DNA of 5,203 nucleotides from Gammaproteobacteria bacterium (GTDB lineage: Bacteria > Pseudomonadota > Gammaproteobacteria > Xanthomonadales > Xanthomonadaceae): contig JANYBA010000286.1 in assembly GCA_025360985.1 (NCBI GenBank), positions 1-5,203 of the forward strand, given 5' to 3'. Position numbers and translations under genes: made by a program. The notes under the pieces were generated by a model, which saw only the letters and a program-made list of their open reading frames with translations, searched no databases and was not told where the DNA came from. This document shows positions 1 to 5,203 of the stretch, piece after piece. Within the stretch, counting starts at the first letter, position 1. Every line of letters begins with the position of its first letter.

Positions 1-1224
1 GTAGTTCATCTGCCGGCTGAGCGCCTTGCCCGGGGTGTCGACCAGGAAGACGAGCGAATTCAGAATCGAATCCTTCGCCTGCCGGAGTTCGCCGTCGGTC
101 GGCGCGACCTTCTGCATGGAGCGCATGGTATCGACCATCACGGACACGGTTTCGGCGATCGTTTCGTTCTTGGTGGCGCTGCCCATCACGAAGCTGCCAG
201 GCGACTCGTATCCTGCGGCCCAGGTCCCGTAGGCAAAATAGGCCAGCCCGCGCCTGGTCCGAACTTCGTTGAACATTCGCGAGCCGAACGAGCCATTGCC
301 GAGGACTTCGTTCATTACCCACAAGGCCGGGTAATCCGGGTCGTCGCGCTTGCCACCGAGGTGGCCGATGCGGATCTGCGCTTGGGCGACATCGTCCTTG
401 GCGATGGCGTAGAAACCGCCGGGCTGGATCTGCGCCGGCGGCGACACGAGCGCAACGGGCTTGTCCGGGGCCTTCCAGGAACCGAACTCCTTCTCGATCA
501 GCATTTTCATCGCGGCGGGATCGAAATCGCCGACGATTCCCAGCATCGCCGCGTCCGGCCGGAACGTGGCCGCGTGGAAGGCAACCATGTCGGCGCGCTG
601 GATGGCCGCGATGGTGGCGTACTCGGGTTGGCGCGCATAGGGCGAATCCGCGCCATAGACCAACCTGCCGAACTCGCGGTCGGCGATGCCTTCGACTTCG
701 TCGTTGCGGCGGCCGATCGCATCGCGCGCGGCGACCTTGGCGATCTCGATCTTGTCCTCGGGAAAGGCCGGGTTGCGCGCCAGGTCGGCGAGGATGGCGA
801 GGCCCGTGGCCTCGTCGCCAGCGAGCGTGAACATCGAGACCGACGCCGAATCCTCGTCGATCGCCGACTCGACATCGGCGCCGATGCCCTCGAGCTGCTC
901 GTCGATCTGCTCGCCCTTGCGCGAGACGGTGCCGCCGGAGCGCATCACCTCGCCGGTGAGTTCGGCAAGGCCGGCCTTGCCGGCGGGCTCCCAGAGCGCA
1001 CCGGAGCGGACGATGAGATTGCCGTGGACACGAGGCAGGGAATGGTCGGGCAACAGGTAGACGCGCATGCCGTTGCCGAGGACGTAGACCTCCGGCTTGG
1101 GCGTCGCGTACGCGGGAAGCGCGGGGATTTTCACGTCCTTCCAGAATTCCTGGGCACGGGCCGGCAGCGCGGCAGCGACGAAAGCGAGCGCGACCAGCAT
1201 CGGCGTGGCAAAGCGACGGTTCAT
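1..1224 (-). CDS. M16 peptidase-like protein, inactive partner subunit (3' end cut by window edge)
   Basis: This is the non-catalytic half of a two-protein M16 (insulinase/processing-peptidase type) protease. 408 codons are visible and the C-terminus lies outside the window. Residues 1-24 look like a Sec signal peptide (MNRR, hydrophobic core, LPARA then QE), so the protein should act in the periplasm. The N-terminal M16 domain starts near residue 45 (VLGNGMRVYLLPD). Where active members read GLAHxxEH, this one reads GLAELTGE at residues 85-92, so all three key positions of HxxEH are replaced. The C-terminal M16 domain keeps RGLAY at 325-329, the Arg/Tyr pair that holds the substrate backbone in M16B enzymes. 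The start is supported by AGGAG seven bases upstream and by the ATGA overlap with the catalytic gene before it. Loss of the zinc motif is normal for this partner class and does not mean a dead gene. The assignment to M16 is secure; the substrate is unknown. Confidence 0.93.
   Translation of the reverse strand, partial: MNRRFATPMLVALAFVAAALPARAQEFWKDVKIPALPAYATPKPEVYVLGNGMRVYLLPDHSLPRVHGNLIVRSGALWEPAGKAGLAELTGEVMRSGGTVSRKGEQIDEQLEGIGADVESAIDEDSASVSMFTLAGDEATGLAILADLARNPAFPEDKIEIAKVAARDAIGRRNDEVEGIADREFGRLVYGADSPYARQPEYATIAAIQRADMVAFHAATFRPDAAMLGIVGDFDPAAMKMLIEKEFGSWKAPDKPVALVSPPAQIQPGGFYAIAKDDVAQAQIRIGHLGGKRDDPDYPALWVMNEVLGNGSFGSRMFNEVRTRRGLAYFAYGTWAAGYESPGSFVMGSATKNETIAETVSVMVDTMRSMQKVAPTDGELRQAKDSILNSLVFLVDTPGKALSRQMNY
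963..982. repeat. Perfect 20-base palindrome inside the inactive M16 gene
   Basis: The half-site CGGCAAGGCC is followed directly by its exact reverse complement with no spacer. It encodes residues 82-87 (GKAGLA), just at the degenerate active-site motif. GC-rich codons for Gly-Lys-Ala-Gly-Leu-Ala may explain it, so it may be chance rather than a binding site. Confidence 0.4.
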
Positions 1225-2747
1225 GGCCGGGCTCCTGCCGCCGGGGCGGGCTCGGGTTCGACCATGGCGATCGTGCGATTGGAACGACGGAAGGTCGCGC
1301 GGGCGACCCGCTGGATATCGGCGACGGTCAAAGCGTTGATCCGGTCGATCTGCCGGAACACGTCGCGCCAGTTGCCGGATAATCCTTCCTGGGTCGACAG
1401 TTGCAGCGCCATGCCGAGGTTCGATTCGAGTTGCTCAACCATCGCCGCCTTGGCCTTGGCTTTCACGCGCGCCAGTTCATCGGCGCTGACCGGCTCGTTT
1501 TTCAGTCGTTCGATCTCGATGTCCATCGCCGCCAGCACCTGCTCATTGCTGTGCCCAGGCGCGGCCAGGGCGTAGAAGCAGAACATGGTCGGATACTTTC
1601 GCCCTGGGAAATCGTTGAAACCATCGGCCTGGACGGCGATCTTCTGCTCCTGGATCAGGCTGCGGTACAGCCTGGACGTGCGGCCGTCGGAAATGATCGA
1701 TTCGAGCGCGTCGTAGGCCGCTTCGTCCGGGCCGTTGGCGCTGGGCTTGTGGTAGCCGACCAGGACGATCGGCTGGCTTTGCGCGACCATGGTCGAGCGG
1801 CGCTCGCTGTCCTGCGGCGGCTCGACGGTCGAAACCGGCTCGGCCGCCGGGCGCGCCGGAATCCGGCCGAAGTATTTTTCGGCCATGGCGATGGTCTTCG
1901 CCGGATCGATGTCGCCGACCACCGAGATGATCAGGTTCGCCGGCACGTAATGCGTCCGGTAGAACTCGACCGCCTGCGCGCGGGTGAACATGTCCAGGTC
2001 GCTCTGCGTGCCGATCCCCTCGCTGCCGTAGGGATGGTAGACGAAGGCCATGCCGAGGAATTCCTCGAGCAGGCGTCCGAACGGGCTGGAGTCGATGCGC
2101 ATGTAGCGCTCCTCCTTGACGACATCGCGCTCCTTGTAGAACTCGCGCAGCACCGGGTCGAGGTAGCGATCGGATTCCAGCGACATCCACAGCTCGAGTT
2201 TGTTCGACGGCAGGCTGTAGTAGTAGACGGTCTGGTCGGCCGCCGTGTAGGCGTTGAGGTCGTTGGCGCCGGCGCGTTCCAGGATCGAGCTGTATTCGTT
2301 GCTGACCACGAATGCCTGCGCTGCCGCGTCGGCGCGCTTGAACTCGTCCTCGAGCGGCTTGAGCTGGTCGGCACTGGCGCCATGCAGGCGCGCGGAACGC
2401 AAAGCTTCGGCAGCGACATCGGCGGCGGCCATGGCCTTCTGCTCGGCCGGCCAGTCCTTGGTGCCGATGCGGCTGGTGCCCTTGAACGCCATGTGCTCGA
2501 ACATGTGCGCCAGGCCGGTGATGCCGACGTGCTCGTCGACCGACCCGACGTCGGCGACGGTGGCGAACGAGAACACCGGGGCTTCGTGGCGCGGCAGCAG
2601 GATCAGGCGCAGACCGTTCGAAAGCGTGTGTTCGACCACCTGCTGCTGGACCACCGCGAAACCGCCCGCCAGCGCTGCCGGTTCCGCGCCGACTGCGCTG
2701 GTACACGCCAAGCCTGTCAACAACAGGCTGAATCGGATTGCATGCAT
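1221..2747 (-). CDS. M16 family zinc metallopeptidase, catalytic subunit
   Basis: This is a secreted zinc endopeptidase of 508 residues. Residues 1-21 form a signal peptide with a likely cut after AVGA; Cys15 in TGLAC is a weak lipobox, so a lipoprotein is a less likely alternative. The N-terminal M16 domain begins near residue 38 (HTLSNGLRLILLP). The inverted zinc motif HMFEH is at 81-85, and the third ligand is predicted to be Glu213 in ERDVVKEE, with Glu206 as the second conserved acid. A helical, Ala/Glu-rich stretch of about 55-65 residues (roughly 97-160) separates motif and ligand and is longer than in pitrilysin. The C-terminal M16 domain starts near residue 255, with FYRTHYVPANL and the VVGDIDP turn. 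The Arg/Tyr pair is absent here (QEQKIAVQ, 366-373) but present in the downstream partner. AGGA lies eight bases before ATG. The C-terminus is a short Pro/Ala-rich tail. Processing of periplasmic peptides or misfolded proteins is inferred from the family only. Confidence 0.95.
   Translation of the reverse strand: MHAIRFSLLLTGLACTSAVGAEPAALAGGFAVVQQQVVEHTLSNGLRLILLPRHEAPVFSFATVADVGSVDEHVGITGLAHMFEHMAFKGTSRIGTKDWPAEQKAMAAADVAAEALRSARLHGASADQLKPLEDEFKRADAAAQAFVVSNEYSSILERAGANDLNAYTAADQTVYYYSLPSNKLELWMSLESDRYLDPVLREFYKERDVVKEERYMRIDSSPFGRLLEEFLGMAFVYHPYGSEGIGTQSDLDMFTRAQAVEFYRTHYVPANLIISVVGDIDPAKTIAMAEKYFGRIPARPAAEPVSTVEPPQDSERRSTMVAQSQPIVLVGYHKPSANGPDEAAYDALESIISDGRTSRLYRSLIQEQKIAVQADGFNDFPGRKYPTMFCFYALAAPGHSNEQVLAAMDIEIERLKNEPVSADELARVKAKAKAAMVEQLESNLGMALQLSTQEGLSGNWRDVFRQIDRINALTVADIQRVARATFRRSNRTIAMVEPEPAPAAGARP
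1232..1236 (-). promoter_or_regulatory. Shine-Dalgarno site of the inactive M16 subunit
   Basis: AGGAG on the minus strand, seven bases before the ATG at 1224, lies inside the last codons of the catalytic subunit gene. With the four-base ATGA overlap it fixes the start of the second gene and suggests coupled, roughly equal translation of the two subunits. Confidence 0.75.
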
Positions 2748-2755
2748 GCTGGGTT

Positions 2756-2759
2756 TCCT
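2756..2759 (-). promoter_or_regulatory. Shine-Dalgarno site of the catalytic M16 subunit
   Basis: AGGA on the minus strand, eight bases before the ATG at 2747. It supports that start, which also gives a well-formed signal peptide. A second ATG (2743 to 2741) is in a different frame and is not used for this protein. Confidence 0.65.
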
Positions 2760-2795
2760 GCTCGGTCTGGCCTGCCAACAGGGTACATCGGTCGG

Positions 2796-2833
2796 TGAAA
2801 AAGGGGTTGAAAAAGGGGTCAGATCCCTTTTTC
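2796..2833. repeat. Intergenic tandem plus inverted repeat (terminator-like palindromic element)
   Basis: Two 11-base copies of TGAAAAAGGGG sit at 2796-2806 and 2808-2818. The second copy is the left arm of a hairpin: GAAAAAGGG (2809-2817), a seven-base loop GTCAGAT, and CCCTTTTTC (2825-2833). The nine-base arms pair perfectly, and the first copy could pair with the same right arm as an alternative fold. A GC stem next to a T-run on both strands looks like a two-way intrinsic terminator. However, the neighbouring genes point away from it on both sides, so no known transcript ends here. Its form resembles dispersed short palindromes in proteobacteria that carry a GGGGTCAGA core (from memory, not checked). 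It is A/T-richer at its ends than anything around it. I see no convincing sigma-70 promoter in the surrounding 2748-2927 region, though promoters for both divergent units should lie there. Confidence 0.6.
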
Positions 2834-2927
2834 GACAACGACCGGCAGCGGCTTCGTCATGCTTCTTTCATCGCGGTGTCACGACGATGGCATGACCGGA
2901 CGCGATGCTGCCCGCATGGACAAGCAC

Positions 2928-4058
2928 ATGCGCATCGAGCTGGTCACCGAAACCTACCCGCCGGACGTCAATGGCGTCGCCTTGACCGTGCAGTCCCTGG
3001 AGCAGGGCTTGCGCGGCCTCGGCCACCGCGTTGCCCTCGTCCGGCCCGAGCAGGCCGAAGACAGCGTGCTCCCCAATCCCGAGTTGGTGCTGGTCGGCGG
3101 CGCGCCCCTGCCTCGCTATCCAGGGCTGCGCTTTGGCTTGCCGGCCGGGCGTCGACTGCAGGCACGCTGGCGGACCGAACGCCCCGACGCGGTCTACATC
3201 GCCACCGAAGGCCCGCTGGGCTGGTCGGCTCTGAATACGGCGCGGCGACTCGGCATCCCCGCGGCGACCGGCTTCCATACTCGCTTCGACGACTACGTGG
3301 GCCGCTATGGCGCCGGCTTCCTGTCGCCGTGGGTGTTCGCGTGGCTGCGGCGTTTCCACAACCGCGGCGATGCCACCCTGGTTCCCACCATTGAATTGCA
3401 GGAGCAACTGCGCGGGCAGGGATTCACCCGCGTCCAGCGCCTGGGTCGCGCGGTGGATACCCGCATGTTCCACCCAGGCTGGCGCGACGCGGCGCTTCGT
3501 GCCCGCTGGGGCGTTTCCGAGGACGACGTCGTGGTGTTGAGCGTCGGCCGGCTGGCCGCGGAAAAAAATATTGAGCTGACGGTCCGCGCGTTCCGGGCCT
3601 TGCAGGCCGAACGCCCCGGCACTCGACTCGTGTTCGTCGGCGACGGGCCGCAACGCGAGACGCTGAAATCCAGCGTGCCGGATGCCATCTTCTGTGGCGT
3701 CCAGCGCGGCGAATCGCTGTCGCGGCACTACGCCAGCGCCGACCTGTTCGCCTTTCCGAGCCTTTCCGAGACCTTCGGCAATGTCACGCTCGAAGCAATG
3801 GCCTCGGGCCTGGCGACCGTGGCGTTCGATTACGGCGCCACCCGCGAGCACCTCGTCGATTGCAGCCACGGCGCCGCCGTGCCTACGGGCGATGCCGACG
3901 CATTCGTCCGGGCGGTCGCCCAGATCGGCGCCCTTGGCTCGCTGTTCCGGATGGGCGTGGCGGCGCGCGCCGCCGTGCAACACCTGCATCCCGATGAGGT
4001 CGCGCGGGAATTCGCCGACTTGCTCGCACAGCTCGCGCATCGGCGGTTGGCGGCATGA
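2928..4058 (+). CDS. Glycosyltransferase, GT4 type (GT-B fold, retaining)
   Basis: This enzyme should transfer a sugar from a nucleotide-sugar to a lipid or glycan acceptor at the cytoplasmic face of the inner membrane. With this start it is 376 residues, typical for GT4. The N-terminal Rossmann domain opens with VTETYPPDVNGVA (6-18), followed by GFHTRFDDYVGRYG from 115. The C-terminal nucleotide-binding domain shows VGRLAAEKN (206-214, with Arg208 and Lys213 as expected phosphate contacts), FVGDG (236-240) and the family's E-x7-E (Glu281 to Glu289, in SETFGNVTLEAMASG). The frame is open back to 2859, with in-frame ATGs at 2859, 2892 and 2916. I chose 2928 because family members usually begin MRI-LVT-TYPP and a weak GGA lies seven bases upstream; 2916 is the next best. 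No signal peptide or membrane helix is seen. It resembles the branch containing diacylglycerol glucosyl- and mannosyltransferases, but donor and acceptor cannot be read from sequence. Confidence 0.92.
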   Translation: MRIELVTETYPPDVNGVALTVQSLEQGLRGLGHRVALVRPEQAEDSVLPNPELVLVGGAPLPRYPGLRFGLPAGRRLQARWRTERPDAVYIATEGPLGWSALNTARRLGIPAATGFHTRFDDYVGRYGAGFLSPWVFAWLRRFHNRGDATLVPTIELQEQLRGQGFTRVQRLGRAVDTRMFHPGWRDAALRARWGVSEDDVVVLSVGRLAAEKNIELTVRAFRALQAERPGTRLVFVGDGPQRETLKSSVPDAIFCGVQRGESLSRHYASADLFAFPSLSETFGNVTLEAMASGLATVAFDYGATREHLVDCSHGAAVPTGDADAFVRAVAQIGALGSLFRMGVAARAAVQHLHPDEVAREFADLLAQLAHRRLAA

Positions 4059-4591
4059 AATCGATGCCCCAACGCTGGCAGGCGCAGGAACAGGATTGGT
4101 GCCTGGCCGCCAATCGTTGGGGAACCCGTCAGCTGGTGCGCGGCTATTTCCGCCTCGTCAGCCGGCTTGGCGACGGCGCGTTCTGGTACGCGCTGATCGC
4201 GCTGATCGCCTGGTTCGATCACGCGCGCGGGCTCGATGCCGCGGCGCACATGGCGATCGCTGGCGGCGTCGCCACGCTGGCGTATCGACGCCTGAAGCGC
4301 TGGACGCGGCGGCCGCGGCCGTACGTCGCCGATGGCCGCATTCGGGCCTGGGTCGCGCCGTTGGACGAATTCAGTTTCCCGTCCGGGCATACGCTGCATG
4401 CGGTGTCATTCACCCTGGTCGCACTCGCGTACTACCCGACCTTGGCCTGGCTGCTGCTGCCATTCACCCTTAGTGTCGCGCTGTCCCGGGTCGTGCTCGG
4501 CATGCATTACCCGAGCGACGTCATCGCCGCCACCGGCATCGGTGGCGTCATTTCGCTCTTGACCCTGCAACTGGTGCCGGTCTCCGGCTGA
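4055..4591 (+). CDS. PAP2-family membrane phosphatase
   Basis: This small integral membrane phosphatase has 178 residues and should remove phosphate from a lipid phosphate such as phosphatidate, phosphatidylglycerol phosphate or undecaprenyl pyrophosphate. All three family motifs are intact: K-x6-RP (Lys81 to Arg88-Pro89), PSGH (109-112, His112 being the general acid) and SR-x5-H-x3-D (Ser144, Arg145, His151 the nucleophile, Asp155). Hydrophobic segments lie near 42-54, 60-78, 117-138 and 155-174, which would place the active site on the periplasmic side. The ATG overlaps the stop of the glycosyltransferase in ATGA, so the two are one operon and probably translationally coupled; no strong Shine-Dalgarno is seen. 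Met4 at 4064 is an alternative start. The last 44 bases overlap, tail to tail, a gene on the other strand. The family is secure; the substrate is not. The pairing suggests a role in the same lipid or lipid-linked glycan pathway as the glycosyltransferase. Confidence 0.93.
   Translation: MKSMPQRWQAQEQDWCLAANRWGTRQLVRGYFRLVSRLGDGAFWYALIALIAWFDHARGLDAAAHMAIAGGVATLAYRRLKRWTRRPRPYVADGRIRAWVAPLDEFSFPSGHTLHAVSFTLVALAYYPTLAWLLLPFTLSVALSRVVLGMHYPSDVIAATGIGGVISLLTLQLVPVSG
4528..4547 (-). terminator. Possible 3' hairpin after the small gene downstream of creD
   Basis: CGCCACCG (4528-4535) and CGGTGGCG (4540-4547) pair perfectly around a four-base loop. On the minus strand the hairpin begins on the base right after the stop codon at 4550-4548. 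No T-run follows it on that strand; on the plus strand a loose T-rich stretch follows. It lies inside the PAP2 coding sequence (Ala-Thr-Gly-Ile-Gly-Gly), so codon constraints may explain it. A termination or mRNA-stabilising role is only inferred. Confidence 0.25.
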
Positions 4592-4931
4592 CACGCGCTG
4601 GCGGCTCGCAGATCGCGTCCGACAACCACGCGGCGACGAGCTGGTCGCGATACTGCGGCATCAGGAAGGGCCCGTGGCGGGCCAGCGATCCGCCCTCTTC
4701 GCACGACCAGGCGGCGCCCACCAGCGTATAGCCTTCGAATGCCAGGGCGACGCAGCCTCGGCCACTGCGCAGCCGGTCGGCCAATTCTTTCGCTCGCGCG
4801 GCCCACGTCAACGATCCCGGCTGGGGCCAGCCGTCGCGATAGCCGAGTTCAAGCTGGGCGAGGTCCCAGCGCCAGGGCAAAGCCTCTGGCGCGGGCACCA
4901 CGAGCAGGCGCAAGTGTTCGACCGGGATCAC
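4548..4931 (-). CDS. Unrecognised 127-residue protein downstream of creD
   Basis: I do not recognise this family. The GTG start (4931-4929) follows the TGA of creD with no gap and in the same reading frame, so the two are almost certainly co-transcribed; only a weak GGCGA lies upstream. Residues 5-13 (EHLRLLVVP) look like a beta strand. Residues 20-43 hold four of the six tryptophans (W20, W22, W35, W43). A basic helix follows at about 44-56, then hydrophobic strands around 60-75 (CVALAFEGYTLVGAAW). No signal peptide or membrane helix is evident, so it is probably cytoplasmic. Coding is supported by strong GC bias at third positions and by the close fit to creD. The last 14 or so residues (RVSRRPAPVAGSRAK) overlap the 3' end of the PAP2 gene and use codons unlike the rest, including two AGA. 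A read-through extension of CreD is possible but unlikely, as CreD ends naturally at its own stop. Confidence 0.7.
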   Translation of the reverse strand: MIPVEHLRLLVVPAPEALPWRWDLAQLELGYRDGWPQPGSLTWAARAKELADRLRSGRGCVALAFEGYTLVGAAWSCEEGGSLARHGPFLMPQYRDQLVAAWLSDAICEPPARVSRRPAPVAGSRAK

Positions 4932-5203
4932 TCAATTCGCCGTTGTCTGGTTGGTCGATGGGGCGGAGCCGAGGGCGTACCAGTCGATCTTTCGGGTCAC
5001 GATCATGATCGCCGACAGGATCGCGAACAGCATCAGCGAGCCGAGCACGAGCGCGTTGTCCTCCGAGATCAGCAATCCGTAAAGCGCTGCGTACAGGATG
5101 GTTAACATCAGGGCGAAGCTTGCGCCGCGCTTCCGGCTCTTCAACACCGAAGACAAGTAGATTCCCAGCAGTCCGATGCAGGCGACGCTGGCGACCAGGT
5201 AGG
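4932..5203 (-). CDS. creD: Inner membrane protein CreD, C-terminal part (5' end outside window)
   Basis: About 90 codons of the C-terminus are visible; the reading frame runs open through the right window edge, so the start and most of the roughly 450-residue protein are missing. Three hydrophobic segments are seen: YLVASVACIGLLGIYL, then ASFALMLTILYAALYGLLI, then ALVLGSLMLFAILSAIMIV. Between and after these come the CreD signatures LISEDNALVLGS and TRKIDWY, followed by a short polar tail (GSAPSTNQTTAN). CreD is a polytopic inner-membrane protein linked to envelope integrity and, in enterobacteria and Stenotrophomonas, under control of the CreBC two-component system. Whether creBC lies upstream here cannot be seen. 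An internal TTG at 5156 is not the true start, because conserved CreD sequence continues upstream of it. Confidence 0.88.
   Translation of the reverse strand, partial: YLVASVACIGLLGIYLSSVLKSRKRGASFALMLTILYAALYGLLISEDNALVLGSLMLFAILSAIMIVTRKIDWYALGSAPSTNQTTAN

Noticed and set aside
949..972. Loss of HxxEH in the second M16 gene read as a pseudogene
   Set aside because: The frame is intact, the signal peptide is good and the Arg/Tyr motif is kept; this is the usual state of the inactive M16 partner.
361..1575. 404-residue plus-strand open frame
   Set aside because: It is antisense to the two M16 genes, has an Arg/Asp/Gly-rich composition with no domain, and crosses a gene boundary. It is a high-GC shadow of real coding sequence.
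2772..2777. TGGCAG on the minus strand as part of a sigma-54 promoter
   Set aside because: No TTGC-like element lies at the needed spacing downstream.
1401..2798. 465-residue plus-strand open frame
   Set aside because: It lies opposite the catalytic M16 gene, whose motifs are intact. The translation has no recognisable motif and a composition typical of GC-rich antisense frames.
2809..2833. Hairpin as an intrinsic terminator of a flanking gene
   Set aside because: Both flanking genes start here and run outward, so neither can end at this hairpin. I kept it as a repeat element instead.
1543..2838. 431-residue minus-strand open frame overlapping the catalytic M16 gene
   Set aside because: It is a shifted frame of the same gene, very rich in Arg and Gly. 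Its start falls in the intergenic repeat, whose translation gives KKGSDPFF.
2868..4040. 390-residue minus-strand open frame
   Set aside because: It is antisense to the glycosyltransferase, which has all expected motifs; no independent evidence of coding.
4674..5105. 143-residue plus-strand open frame
   Set aside because: It spans the antisense of creD and of the small gene next to it; creD is certain, so this frame is a shadow.

Overview
The window comes from a high-GC bacterial chromosome and is almost fully coding. Gene density, ATGA stop/start overlaps, a CreD homologue and a periplasmic M16 protease pair point to a proteobacterium. My best guess is the Xanthomonadales (Lysobacterales); this rests on impression, because no rRNA or other decisive marker is present. 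I see no tRNA, rRNA, CRISPR array, transposase gene or phage gene.

Layout: (1) Positions 1-2747, minus strand: two co-transcribed secreted M16 peptidase-like genes. The promoter-proximal gene carries the zinc motif HxxEH. The second, cut by the left window edge, has lost that motif but keeps the Arg/Tyr substrate-holding pair. The two overlap by ATGA and look like the two halves of one heterodimeric protease. (2) Positions 2748-2927: a divergent intergenic region holding a tandem and inverted repeat that can fold into a terminator-like hairpin flanked by A/T runs, where no gene needs a terminator. It may be a dispersed palindromic element. (3) Positions 2928-4591, plus strand: a GT4-type glycosyltransferase and a small membrane PAP2 phosphatase, again joined by ATGA; an envelope lipid or lipid-linked glycan role is plausible. 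(4) Positions 4548-5203, minus strand: the C-terminal part of CreD, entering from the right edge, followed without a gap and in the same reading frame by a small protein I do not recognise. The 3' end of that protein overlaps the 3' end of the PAP2 gene by 44 bases.

The general theme is the cell envelope: periplasmic proteolysis, a glycolipid-type glycosyltransferase with a lipid-phosphatase-type partner, and an inner-membrane envelope-integrity protein. I found no clear new defence or mobile system. The items most worth a second look are the intergenic repeat, the unrecognised gene after creD, and the overlap and hairpin between that gene and the PAP2 gene. Many long antisense reading frames exist across the window, but they are by-products of high GC and I did not annotate them.
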